NCBI GenBank assembly: GCA_947173495.1
Contig: CAMWFQ010000002.1
Location: 62,001 to 126,000 of the forward strand
Length of the DNA stretch: 64,000 nucleotides
From: an uncultured Lachnospiraceae bacterium
GTDB lineage: Bacteria > Bacillota > Clostridia > Lachnospirales > Lachnospiraceae
Reading direction: 5' to 3'
The translations under genes were made by a program, and so were the position numbers. The notes under the pieces were generated by a model. That model was not told the origin of the DNA, ran no database searches, and was given only the letters and a program-made list of their open reading frames with translations. This document shows, piece after piece, positions 52,089 through 60,721 of the stretch (positions are counted from its first letter, which is position 1; every line of letters starts with the position of its first letter).

Positions 52089-53825
52089 CTATTGCTTTGC
52101 GCCCAACGCACCAAATTTACAGAGCTGCTCACACACACCGCATCCCACACAGAGCGTGGTGTCAATCTTTGCCCTGCCGTCTGCCATGCTTATGGCCGGA
52201 CAGCCGATTTGCATACAGGCTTTACAGCCTTTGCATTTCTCCGGATCAGAACAGATCGGCCCGGGGTGTTTTACATATTTCAGCAGTGCACAGGGACGGC
52301 GGGATATGATAACGGAAGGTTCCTCCGTCGCCAGCTCTTCCCTGAGCGCTGCCTGACATGTCTCCATATCATAAGGATCCACCACTCGCACTCTGTTAAT
52401 CCCTACGGAACGGCACAGACTCTCCAGATCGATCCTGGTACAGGGATCCCCCTTCAGGTTATAGCCTGTGGTAGGATTCTGCTGATGGCCCGTCATACCG
52501 GTGATTGAGTTGTCTAGGATAATCACAGTGGCATTCGACTCATTGTATGCAATATTAATCAGGCCTGTAACACCGGAATGAATGAACGTGGAGTCGCCTA
52601 TGACCGCTACCGTCTTTCCGGCGCTCTCTTTCTCACCTGCCTTGACGAATCCGTGCAGCCCCGATACGGAAGCCCCCATACACACCGTTGTGTCAATGGC
52701 GCCCAGCGGCGGTACGGCTCCTAATGTATAACATCCGATATCCCCCAGCACGGTAAGATTCATTTTTTTCAGGACATAGAAGATACTGCGGTGAGGACAG
52801 CCCGCGCACATCACCGGGGGCCTGGCAGGGATATTCTCATCCATGGAAGGACCTGTCTGCACCTTTTTCCCCAGCTTCTCCTTCACCGCATTCTGGCTCA
52901 GCTCTCCAATATTGGAAAAAAGCTCCTTGCCGGATACCGTAAGACCCAGATTCCTGCAGTGCGTCTCGATAAAGCCATCCAGCTCTTCCACCACCACAAG
53001 TCTGTCGACGGACGTTGCAAAATCTCTGATCTTCTGCTCCGGCAGGGGCCAGATCATTCCCAGCTTCAGGACGGGATAGGTATCTCCGAAGGCTTCCTTC
53101 ACATACTGATAGCTGGTGGAAGAGGTAAGAATACCAAGAGATTTATCGCTTCCTGCTTCAATCCGATTGATGCCCGCACTCTCCGCCCAGGCCGCAAGCG
53201 CTTTCGTCCTGGCTTCCACCTCCGGATGGCGCTTCTTTGCGTTGGCAGGCATCATAATATATTTCCCGGGATTCTTCTCATACTTCTTCTGTTCCGGAAG
53301 AATCCGCTCTCCTGTCTCAACCACACTCTGGGAATGGCTGACGCGGGTACACATCTTGATCAGAACCGCCGTATCGAATTTCTCGGAGAGCTCATAGGCC
53401 AGCTTTGCAAAGGCAATCGCTTCCGCGGAATCGGAAGGTTCCAGCATGGGTATTTTAGCCGCCTGCGCATAGTGTCTGGAATCCTGTTCATTCTGGGAAC
53501 TGTGCATACCGGCGTCGTCGGCCACACCAATCACAAGCCCCGCATTCACACCGGTATAGGAAATGGTAAAAAGGGGATCCGCCGCCACATTTAAGCCTAC
53601 ATGCTTCATGGCGCAGAAGCTCCTTTTTCCTGCCAGAGATGCGCCAAACGCTGCCTCCAGCGCCACCTTCTCATTGGGCGCCCACTCTGCGTACACTTCC
53701 TCATGTTTCGCCACGCACTCGGTAATCTCCGTGCTGGGCGTTCCGGGATAGCTGGATACAAAGCTGCAGCCAGCCTCATAAAGGCCTCTGGCAACCGCTT
53801 CGTTGCCAAGCATCAGTGTTTTCAT
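52089..53825 (-). CDS. iorA: Indolepyruvate ferredoxin oxidoreductase, alpha subunit
   Basis: A 578-residue thiamine-diphosphate enzyme. The N-terminal pyrimidine-binding domain (SYPGTPSTEITE), the TPP/Mg region (MCAGCPHRSIFYVL, GDIGCYTLGAVPP, GDSTFIHSGVTGLINIAYNE), and a C-terminal 2[4Fe-4S] ferredoxin domain (CKGCKACMQIGCPA and CVGCGVCEQLCKFGA) are all present. The cysteine-rich domain is intact. Substrates are aryl pyruvates formed by transamination of Trp, Phe and Tyr. Confidence 0.95.
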   Translation of the reverse strand: MKTLMLGNEAVARGLYEAGCSFVSSYPGTPSTEITECVAKHEEVYAEWAPNEKVALEAAFGASLAGKRSFCAMKHVGLNVAADPLFTISYTGVNAGLVIGVADDAGMHSSQNEQDSRHYAQAAKIPMLEPSDSAEAIAFAKLAYELSEKFDTAVLIKMCTRVSHSQSVVETGERILPEQKKYEKNPGKYIMMPANAKKRHPEVEARTKALAAWAESAGINRIEAGSDKSLGILTSSTSYQYVKEAFGDTYPVLKLGMIWPLPEQKIRDFATSVDRLVVVEELDGFIETHCRNLGLTVSGKELFSNIGELSQNAVKEKLGKKVQTGPSMDENIPARPPVMCAGCPHRSIFYVLKKMNLTVLGDIGCYTLGAVPPLGAIDTTVCMGASVSGLHGFVKAGEKESAGKTVAVIGDSTFIHSGVTGLINIAYNESNATVIILDNSITGMTGHQQNPTTGYNLKGDPCTRIDLESLCRSVGINRVRVVDPYDMETCQAALREELATEEPSVIISRRPCALLKYVKHPGPICSDPEKCKGCKACMQIGCPAISMADGRAKIDTTLCVGCGVCEQLCKFGALGAKQ

Positions 53826-53840
53826 ATATCCTTTTCCTCC

Positions 53841-55391
53841 TTAAGTCTGATCGCCGATGGAATCTGTCACAGAAACCGTCACCTTCTTTTCGTAGCAGGA
53901 GAAAATCTTCTCCAGCGCCTTCTGTCCGGGCGCCTTCGTCACCACGCTCACCACGGGCACAATCACAAGTCCTGCCAGCATGCAAAAAGCGCCGGCATTA
54001 ATGGGAGACTGCAGAAAGGCAGGAAAACTCGAACGGAAGAAGATATTGGCCAGCATCACAATCGTCGAGAACAGAAAGCTTACCCAGCAGGCAGCTTTGG
54101 TCGTCCGCTTCCAATATAATCCATAAAGGAAAGGCGCCAGAAACGCGCCTGCCAGCGCGCCCCAGCTCACACCCATAAGCTGTGCGATAAAAGTGACATT
54201 GGAACGGTACTGGATCAGCGCCAGAACAACCGAAATCGCAATAAACACTACTAACAGCGCCCTCATCCATTTAACCTGTTCCTTCTCATCCATCTCTTTT
54301 ATCATATTACCTTTAATAAAGTCCAGCGTCAAGGTAGAGCTTGATGCCAATACCAGGGAAGAAAGCGTAGACATAGACGCGGAAAGCACCAGAATGACCA
54401 CCACAGCGATCAGTATCGTGGGAAGCCCTGAGAGCATGGTGGGCACCACCGAATCATAGCCGTTCGCCGCAATATCGATCCTGTCACTGAAAAGACGTCC
54501 GAAGCCGCCCAGGAAATAGCAGCCGCCGGAAACAATAACAGCAAACACCGTTGAAATTACCATTCCCTTATTGATGGCGCTCTCGCTCTTGATGGCATAA
54601 AATTTCTGCACCATCTGGGGCAGTCCCCAGGTTCCCAGGCTGGTGAGGATCACCACACCTAAAAGTCCCCCGGGATCCGGCCCAAAGAAAGAATTAAATA
54701 CGCCGGGAGATGCAGATACCGTCTCGTCACTCACAGCCGACAGAGCATCAAGCGCCGCCATAAAACCGCCCTGGCTGTTTAAGACTGCAGCGATCACGGC
54801 CACAATGCCGAAGATCATAATAATACCCTGAATAAAGTCGTTAATGGCGGTAGCCATATAGCCGCCAGCTATGACATAGATGCCGGTGAGGACAGCCATA
54901 ACAATCACACACACACTATAGTCGATATCAAACGCCATACCGAAAAGACGGCTTAATCCGTTGTAAAGGCTGGCTGTGTAAGGAATCAGAAAAATAAAAA
55001 TAATCGCCGAGGCCGCCAGCTTCAGCGGCTTGCTCTCAAAACGCTGTCCGAAAAACTCCGGCATGGTGGCGCTGTTTAAGTGCTGCGTCATAATACGGGT
55101 GCGCCGCCCCAGCACCGCCCAGGCAAGAAGAGAGCCTAAGAAAGCGTTCCCAAGCCCTGCCCAGGTAGCCGCAATTCCGTATTTCCATCCGAACTGCCCT
55201 GCATATCCAACGAAGACAACCGCCGAAAAATAGCTGGTTCCATAAGCAAAAGCCGTAAGCCATGGGCCCACGCTCCTGCCGCCCAGGACAAACCCGTTGA
55301 CATCCGTAGCATGCCGGCGGCAATAAAGTCCGATGCCGATCATAACACCGAAAAAGACAATAAGCATAACCAATTTGATAAAAAGATCCAT
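53841..55391 (-). CDS. Sodium:solute symporter family permease
   Basis: A 516-residue SSS-family transporter with about 13 helices, start GVMIGIGLYCRRHATDVNGF and LGGRSVGPWLTAFAYGTSYFSAVVF. The family moves proline, pantothenate, sugars, or monocarboxylates with Na+. Position between the acyl-CoA ligase and iorA suggests import of an aryl or short-chain acid, but proline-like substrates are also possible. GAGGGG precedes the ATG. Confidence 0.88.
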   Translation of the reverse strand: MDLFIKLVMLIVFFGVMIGIGLYCRRHATDVNGFVLGGRSVGPWLTAFAYGTSYFSAVVFVGYAGQFGWKYGIAATWAGLGNAFLGSLLAWAVLGRRTRIMTQHLNSATMPEFFGQRFESKPLKLAASAIIFIFLIPYTASLYNGLSRLFGMAFDIDYSVCVIVMAVLTGIYVIAGGYMATAINDFIQGIIMIFGIVAVIAAVLNSQGGFMAALDALSAVSDETVSASPGVFNSFFGPDPGGLLGVVILTSLGTWGLPQMVQKFYAIKSESAINKGMVISTVFAVIVSGGCYFLGGFGRLFSDRIDIAANGYDSVVPTMLSGLPTILIAVVVILVLSASMSTLSSLVLASSSTLTLDFIKGNMIKEMDEKEQVKWMRALLVVFIAISVVLALIQYRSNVTFIAQLMGVSWGALAGAFLAPFLYGLYWKRTTKAACWVSFLFSTIVMLANIFFRSSFPAFLQSPINAGAFCMLAGLVIVPVVSVVTKAPGQKALEKIFSCYEKKVTVSVTDSIGDQT

Positions 55392-55405
55392 CTCTGTTTT
55401 CCCCT

Positions 55406-57043
55406 CTAGTTTTTAATCTGTGCTTCTACAAGACTGCCGTGGCAGTACCGCTCCCTCAAGAGCGGTTTTTCAATCTTCCCCGTAGGATTGCGCGGTACCC
55501 GTTCAAAAATAATCTTCCTGGGTCTCTTATAGCGGGGAAGCTCTCTGCAGAATTCCATAATCTCCTCTTCCGTACACGAAGCCTCTTCCTTAAGCTCAAT
55601 AACCGCCGCCGCGATCTCGCCCAGCCTTGCATCCGGCAGGCCGATCACCGCTGCATCCTTGATCTTATCATTCCGGCGCAGGAAATCCTCGATCTGTACC
55701 GGATAGAGATTTTCGCCTCCGGAGATGATCACATCCTTTTTCCGGTCTACCAGGTAGATAAATCCATCCTCGTCCATACGCGCCATATCTCCTGTATAGA
55801 GCCATCTGTCCTTCAGCACCTCCTCTGTGGCCTCAGGATTCTTGTAATAGCAGAGCATAACGCCCGGTCCGCGGACTATGAGTTCTCCCACTTCTCCCTG
55901 GGCGCACTCCGCTCCCTGTTCGTCCACGATCTTCGCTTCCCAGTGATAGCCCGGCTTCCCAATCGCTCCCACCTTATGTATATTTTCCACACCCAGATGC
56001 ACACAGCCGGGTCCTATGGATTCGCTCAGGCCATAGTTGGTATCATACTGATGATGCGGGAAGTGCTTCATCCATCGCTGGATCAGGCTTGGCGGAACCG
56101 GCTGTGCTCCGATATGCATCAGCCGCCACTGCTCCAGAAGATAGTGATCCATGTCCACCTTACCGGACTCAATGGCATCCAGAAGATCCTGCGCCCAGGG
56201 CACCAGAAGCCATACAATGGTACACTTTTCTTCCGTGACCGCCCGCAGAATCCACTCCGGCTTCACCCCCCGCAGAAGCACTGCCTTGCCGGCCGTCAGA
56301 AGGGAGCCGAACCAGTGCATCTTCGCACCGGTATGATACAGAGGCGGAATACAGAGAAATACATCCTCCTTTGTCTGTCCGTGATGGTTCTGCTCCGTCT
56401 CACAGGAGGAACGCAGCGCCAGGTGGTTGTGCAGGATCGCCTTCGGAAATCCTGTGGTGCCGGAAGAAAAATAGATCGCCGCGTAATCTGTCTCCTTAAG
56501 CGCCACAGGCGGCGCGCTGGAGGAGCAAAAGCCCATGAGCCTCAGACAGTCTTCCGTATAAGACGGTCCCTGAGGCCCCGGGAAAAACATTGTTTTCACT
56601 CCCGGCAGCTTGTCCACAATGGTATCCATACGGCTGATAAACTCCGGTCCGAACACCAGCACCTCCACATCCGCCAGTTCCAGACAATATTTGATCTCCT
56701 CTGCGGAATAACGAAAATTCAGGGGCACTGCTACGCCGCCCGCTTTCAGAATTCCAAAATAGACAGGCAGCCATTCCAGGCAGTTCATCATCAAAATACC
56801 TACCTTTGTCTCCCGCTTCAGCCCGCGGCTTAAAAGCAGATTCGCAAAGCGGTTGGCACGCCTGTCAAAATCCGCCCAGCTCAATTCCCGGCGGTAGGGC
56901 GCGCCATCGCCTGCGCTCTCGATCAGACTTGCCTCCCTCCAGGTCACCGCACTGTCGCGCTCCTGAGATGGATTCAGCTCTACAAGCGCCGTATCCGATC
57001 CGTAAAGGCGGGCGTTCCGCTCCAAAAACTCCGTGATCACCAT
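55406..57043 (-). CDS. AMP-forming acyl-CoA synthetase
   Basis: Class I adenylate-forming ligase, 545 residues. The P-loop is YFSSGTTGFPKAILHNH, followed by the A5 region TNYGLSESIGPG, hinge YTGDMARMDEDGFIYLVDR and the catalytic Lys in RNPTGKIEKPL. Acts on a carboxylic acid of unknown type; aryl acid likely from its operon. AAGGAGG precedes the ATG. 14 nt upstream of the symporter gene. Confidence 0.88.
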   Translation of the reverse strand: MVITEFLERNARLYGSDTALVELNPSQERDSAVTWREASLIESAGDGAPYRRELSWADFDRRANRFANLLLSRGLKRETKVGILMMNCLEWLPVYFGILKAGGVAVPLNFRYSAEEIKYCLELADVEVLVFGPEFISRMDTIVDKLPGVKTMFFPGPQGPSYTEDCLRLMGFCSSSAPPVALKETDYAAIYFSSGTTGFPKAILHNHLALRSSCETEQNHHGQTKEDVFLCIPPLYHTGAKMHWFGSLLTAGKAVLLRGVKPEWILRAVTEEKCTIVWLLVPWAQDLLDAIESGKVDMDHYLLEQWRLMHIGAQPVPPSLIQRWMKHFPHHQYDTNYGLSESIGPGCVHLGVENIHKVGAIGKPGYHWEAKIVDEQGAECAQGEVGELIVRGPGVMLCYYKNPEATEEVLKDRWLYTGDMARMDEDGFIYLVDRKKDVIISGGENLYPVQIEDFLRRNDKIKDAAVIGLPDARLGEIAAAVIELKEEASCTEEEIMEFCRELPRYKRPRKIIFERVPRNPTGKIEKPLLRERYCHGSLVEAQIKN

Positions 57044-57078
57044 AATAGGGTTCCTCCTTTTTGTATCTCAAGACAACA

Positions 57079-57504
57079 TCACTTGTTGTCTTTTCGTTCC
57101 TTACTGCTGTTCAGGGAATAGCCGTTCATTGTGGCATGAGCTACATAAGTGCCCAGCTCATCTTTCACATCCACTGCATAGAGCGCAGTCGTATGGCCTT
57201 CCTTCAGACAGATGGCCTCTGCGGTCAGACGCCTTCCTCTGGCGGGAGCCAGAAAGGTAATGGAGGCATGCTGACTGACTGTCTTTTTCTCCGAATATCC
57301 ATTGGCGGCAACAGCACAGGCCAGATCCGCCAGAGTAAAAATGGCGCCGCCCATAGGCACGTTGTTCTCATTCATATGGCGTTCTTCCAGAAGCAGCGAA
57401 CAGACCGCCTTCCCCGGCTCCGCCAGATCAATCACAATACCCGTAACTTCCGTAGCAAAATAATCCTTTTTAAAACGGTTTCGAATCTCCTCTAAAGCTG
57501 ACAT
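57079..57504 (-). CDS. PaaI-type hotdog thioesterase
   Basis: A 141-residue hotdog-fold protein with NENNVPMGGAIFTLADLACA, the family motif with the nucleophile-positioning Asn/Asp, and ASITFLAPARGRRLTAEA. Such enzymes hydrolyse arylacetyl-CoA or similar. Start ATG at 57504 (MSALEEIRNRFKK) with AAGGAG; the upstream open frame covers the promoter. First gene of the arylpyruvate operon. Confidence 0.88.
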   Translation of the reverse strand: MSALEEIRNRFKKDYFATEVTGIVIDLAEPGKAVCSLLLEERHMNENNVPMGGAIFTLADLACAVAANGYSEKKTVSQHASITFLAPARGRRLTAEAICLKEGHTTALYAVDVKDELGTYVAHATMNGYSLNSSKERKDNK

Positions 57505-57541
57505 GAACAGACTCCTTTCTTCACACGAAAATACCTTTACC

Positions 57542-57570
57542 ACTTTAACACTTTTAACTGTTAAAGTCAA
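57542..57570 (-). promoter_or_regulatory. Promoter with palindromic operator for the arylpyruvate operon
   Basis: TTGACT, 17-base spacer, TAAAGT on the minus strand. The 24-bp sequence at 57543-57566 has perfect outer arms CTTTAACA / TGTTAAAG and occupies the spacer and most of the -10, so a bound repressor would block RNA polymerase. No regulator gene is adjacent. Confidence 0.75.
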
Positions 57571-57604
57571 GAAAAACATAAAAAGAAGACCAGGCTTTTG
57601 ACAG

Positions 57605-57639
57605 AAAAAAAGCAGCCACACACCGTAGTGCATGACTGC
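57605..57639 (-). terminator. Terminator of the zinc/cadmium efflux operon
   Basis: Minus-strand 12-bp stem GCAGTCATGCAC / GTGTGTGGCTGC (with G-U pairs), loop TACG, followed by seven T residues, 26 nt after the ATPase stop. Confidence 0.88.
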
Positions 57640-57664
57640 CATACAAACTTTTTGCTGCATAAAC

Positions 57665-59533
57665 TTAATTTTCCTTCAGCGCCCTCATGGAATTCAATAT
57701 TGCAATCACAGAAACACCCACATCCGCAAAAACCGCCTCCCACATATTGGCCATGCCGAATGCTCCCAAAAGCAGCACCAGCGCTTTGATGAAGAGAGCG
57801 AACACGATATTCTGCTTTACGATTCTCAGTGTCTTGCGGGAAATCCGTACAACCGATGCAATTTTGCGCACATCATCATCCATAAGGACTACATCCGCCG
57901 CCTCAATGGCCGCATCGCTTCCCATACTGCCCATGGCAATACCGATATCCGCTCTGGTAAGTACCGGCGCATCATTAATCCCATCTCCGGCAAAGGCAAG
58001 CTTTTCCTTCCCTTTCTGTTCCGTTAAGAGCTCCTCTACCTTAGATACCTTATCCCCCGGCAAAAGCTCTGCACATACCTGATCAATTCCCAGTTCCCGG
58101 GCCACGGCTCCGGCTGCCTCTGCACGGTCCCCGGTAAGCATAACACACTTTCTGACCCCTACCTGCTTCATGCTTCGGATGGCTTCTTTTGCCCCTTCCT
58201 TTACGGAATCTGCAATCACCAACGCGCCGCGGCTCTTCCCTTCGCACGCCACATACACCACTGTGCCTGCACTTTGACAGGGCTCATAGTCGATCCGCCT
58301 CTCCTTCATCAGCTTTTCATTACCGATCAACACTTCCTTGGCATCTACCGGAATGCAGATTCCCTCCCCTGCAATTTCCTGCGCCTGTCCTACCCGTCCT
58401 GTATCGATTTCTTTTCCATATGCCTCCTTAATTGAGTTCGCAATGGGATGCGTGGAATATCCCTCTCCCAGTGCGGCCAGCTCAAGAAGCTCTTCGCTGC
58501 TGCAGCCCCGGGGCAGGATTTCCTGTACTTTAAATTCTCCTTTGGTCAGAGTCCCGGTTTTGTCAAACACAATGGTGGTCATCTCCGCCACTGCCTCCAG
58601 ATAATTGCTGCCCTTTACCAGCACGCCAATCCTGGAGGCTGCCCCGATCCCTCCGAAAAATCCCAGAGGAACTGAGATCACAAGCGCACAGGGGCAGGAT
58701 ATTACCAGAAAAATACAGGCTCTCTGGATCCAGTCGCTCCATCCGCCGCCCAGAACAAGAGGCGGCAGAACCGCAAGCAACACTGCTCCGATGGTCACCA
58801 CAGGAGTATAATATCTGGCAAATCTGGTGATAAAGTTTTCTACCTTTGCCTTCTTGCTGCCGGCATTTTCCACCAGCTCCAGAATCCTTGCCACAGTGGA
58901 ATCATCAAATTCCTTCGTGGTTCTGACCTTAAGCGTTCCGCTTCCATTGACACAGCCACTGATGATCTCGTCTCCTGCTGCGGCTCTTCTGGGAACGGAT
59001 TCTCCGGTGAGAGCAGCAGTGTCGATCAGGGATTCTCCTTCTGTCACCACTCCGTCAAGGGGTATTCTCTCTCCCGGCTTTATCACTATCATGCTCCCCA
59101 CTTCTACTTCGTCAGGATCTACCTGGGAAAGCTTTCCATCCACCTCGATATTAGCATATTCCGGACAGATATCCATCATATCGGAGATAGACTGACGGGA
59201 CTTTCCCACAGCATATCCCTGGAACAGCTCTCCTACCTGATAAAAGAGCATCACTGCAACCGCCTCTGAATACTCTCCCACACCGAACGCTCCGAAGGTT
59301 GCTATCATCATCAGGAAATTCTCGTCAAAAACCTGCCCATGGCTGATATTCCTGGCAGCCTTAAGAATAATATCATATCCGATCACCAGATAGGGGATCA
59401 GATAGATCACAACTAAAATCCAGCCCGGCCCGATCCCTTCCAGCATCCCTCCATGCTCACAGATAAACAGTATCAGAAAAAGGAGGGCAGCCGCGATAAT
59501 ACGGCCGAGCATTCTTTTCTGCTTTTTCGTCAT
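57665..59533 (-). CDS. Zinc/cadmium/lead-exporting P1B-type ATPase
   Basis: A 622-residue metal efflux pump of the ZntA/CadA group. The metal site SCPCALVISVPLGFFGG, phosphorylation motif FDKTGTLTKGEF, hinge GDGINDAPVLTRADIG and the last-helix Asp (VFADVGVSVIAIL) support P1B-2 selectivity. It lacks the N-terminal heavy-metal domain; a separate 72-residue protein encoded just upstream supplies it. The start ATG at 59533 has GGAG six bases away. Third gene of an arsR-controlled operon. Confidence 0.92.
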   Translation of the reverse strand: MTKKQKRMLGRIIAAALLFLILFICEHGGMLEGIGPGWILVVIYLIPYLVIGYDIILKAARNISHGQVFDENFLMMIATFGAFGVGEYSEAVAVMLFYQVGELFQGYAVGKSRQSISDMMDICPEYANIEVDGKLSQVDPDEVEVGSMIVIKPGERIPLDGVVTEGESLIDTAALTGESVPRRAAAGDEIISGCVNGSGTLKVRTTKEFDDSTVARILELVENAGSKKAKVENFITRFARYYTPVVTIGAVLLAVLPPLVLGGGWSDWIQRACIFLVISCPCALVISVPLGFFGGIGAASRIGVLVKGSNYLEAVAEMTTIVFDKTGTLTKGEFKVQEILPRGCSSEELLELAALGEGYSTHPIANSIKEAYGKEIDTGRVGQAQEIAGEGICIPVDAKEVLIGNEKLMKERRIDYEPCQSAGTVVYVACEGKSRGALVIADSVKEGAKEAIRSMKQVGVRKCVMLTGDRAEAAGAVARELGIDQVCAELLPGDKVSKVEELLTEQKGKEKLAFAGDGINDAPVLTRADIGIAMGSMGSDAAIEAADVVLMDDDVRKIASVVRISRKTLRIVKQNIVFALFIKALVLLLGAFGMANMWEAVFADVGVSVIAILNSMRALKEN

Positions 59534-59547
59534 AATAATCTCCATTC

Positions 59548-59766
59548 CTACAACAGAATCCGGCAGTCCGGCTCCACCTTTGCACAGACCTTCACTACCT
59601 CTTTCATGATATCGTCAAACCGCTCATCCTGAGCGTCAATGGTCATCTTCTGTGCCAGAAAGCTGACGCTGGCATCATTTACTCCCTCTATTTTTTTGAT
59701 GGCATTCTCCATCTTTGCTGCACAGTTAGCGCAATCCAGATCTTCCAGTTTGAATTTCTTTTTCAT
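59548..59766 (-). CDS. Stand-alone heavy-metal-associated (HMA) domain protein
   Basis: A 72-residue ferredoxin-like HMA domain with the metal motif DLDCANCAAKMENAI. It lies 14 nt before the ATPase gene and probably delivers metal to it, or acts as its detached N-terminal regulatory domain. AAAGGA precedes the ATG. Confidence 0.9.
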   Translation of the reverse strand: MKKKFKLEDLDCANCAAKMENAIKKIEGVNDASVSFLAQKMTIDAQDERFDDIMKEVVKVCAKVEPDCRILL

Positions 59767-59780
59767 GATTTTTTCCTTTC

Positions 59781-59890
59781 TTCTATTTTGGTTTCTTTTA
59801 TTTTGGTTTCTTTTATTCCGGTTTCTTTTATTCCGGTTTCTTTTTTCTGATTTCTTTTTTCTGATTTCTTCTATTCTAATTTCTTCTTTT
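59781..59890 (-). repeat. 15-bp polypurine minisatellite between arsR and the HMA gene
   Basis: About seven degenerate units of 14-15 bp; on the plus strand ATTCCGGTTTCTTTT and ATTTTGGTTTCTTTT, drifting to TTCTGATTTCTTTT. The mRNA strand is almost all purine (AAAAGAAACCGGAAT). No reading frame is open through it, and no terminator is visible in the 252-nt gap. It may affect mRNA stability or vary in copy number. Confidence 0.8.
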
Positions 59891-60018
59891 TCAATTTTTT
59901 TGATCTGTTTTTATATTTGTTTTCAGTTTCTTCTTTGATATCCTTCTGGATGTTTCGGTTTGTGCCGTTTATGCCGGTTTGCCCCGGCCGGGCCCGGACA
60001 TTGCCGCAAGAATCCCGA

Positions 60019-60435
60019 CTATTCCTCTATATGTTCTCTTCCCTGCGCAATGATTGTTCTCACATGTCCGTCCGCCAGAGAATAAAAAACCGATTTTCCT
60101 TCCCGCCTGCTTTTGACCAGCTTCGACTGCTTCAGAATCTTCAACTGATGAGATATCGCCGACTGAGTCATGTTCAGAACCTGTGCCAGATCACATACAC
60201 ATACCTCCGCTTCAAAAAGTACATACAGAATCCGAATTCTGGTAGAGTCCCCAAATACCTTAAAAAGTTCTGCCAGATCATAAAGTGCATCTTCCTGGGG
60301 CATCTTCTCATTGACCGCCTTTATCAGCTCCTCATGCGTCTGAAAGGTTTCACAACATTCTACACCATTAATAATCAATCCCTCACCCACCTTCCTTTTT
60401 CCGTTTTCTTTCTGCTGGATTATGTTCTGATTCAT
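60019..60435 (-). CDS. ArsR/SmtB family metal-responsive repressor
   Basis: A 138-residue winged-helix regulator. The core is ELFKVFGDSTRIRILYVLF, the CVCD element in EVCVCDLAQVL (cysteine pair as in CadC-type sensors), the recognition helix TQSAISHQLKILKQSK, and a C-terminal alpha5 metal site D-G-H ... H-I-E-E (ADGHVRTIIAQGREHIEE). I start at the ATG at 60435; it has no good ribosome binding site and lies eight bases from the operator. It probably represses its own operon until Zn, Cd or Pb is bound. Confidence 0.9.
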   Translation of the reverse strand: MNQNIIQQKENGKRKVGEGLIINGVECCETFQTHEELIKAVNEKMPQEDALYDLAELFKVFGDSTRIRILYVLFEAEVCVCDLAQVLNMTQSAISHQLKILKQSKLVKSRREGKSVFYSLADGHVRTIIAQGREHIEE

Positions 60436-60442
60436 TCCGCAT

Positions 60443-60470
60443 AAACATATGAGCAATTGTTCATATGTTT
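60443..60470. promoter_or_regulatory. ArsR/SmtB operator palindrome
   Basis: A 28-bp inverted repeat reading AAACATATGAgCAA / TTGtTCATATGTTT, perfect except one pair. It matches the 12-2-12 operator type of SmtB/CadC regulators and covers the predicted transcription start. Confidence 0.88.
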
Positions 60471-60499
60471 ATATTACCGCACACTTTTAAAATTGTCAA
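60471..60499 (-). promoter_or_regulatory. Sigma-70 promoter of the arsR-HMA-ATPase operon
   Basis: TTGACA, 17-base spacer, TAATAT on the minus strand, immediately before the operator. The transcript would have a leader of about 30 nt. Confidence 0.85.
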
Positions 60500-60597
60500 T
60501 CCCTTTTTTATTCAGTCAGGTCGGCACATTTGACTGCAAAGAATATAAGAAGGCAGATATTTTGCCAGGAGTGAACAGGCCCTTTGCGTTCCTGCAC

Positions 60598-60634
60598 AAA
60601 AAAAGCGCCGTACAGGAACACCCCATACGGCGGC
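60598..60634 (-). terminator. Terminator of nth
   Basis: Minus-strand stem CGCCGTA / TACGGCG followed by C and seven T residues, about 90 nt after the nth stop codon. The stretch from 60500 to 60597 shows nothing else. Confidence 0.75.
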
Positions 60635-60721
60635 AATTAAAAATCATTTTCCAGACAAAACGCTGTGTAAACCGGTGCGGGATAATGACAATACCAGATT
60701 CCCCTCATGCCGATCTCTGTT

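Noticed and set aside
59639-59938. Plus-strand frame rich in Phe and Leu resembling a membrane peptide
   Set aside because: Produced by the pyrimidine strand of the 15-bp minisatellite and the antisense of the HMA gene.
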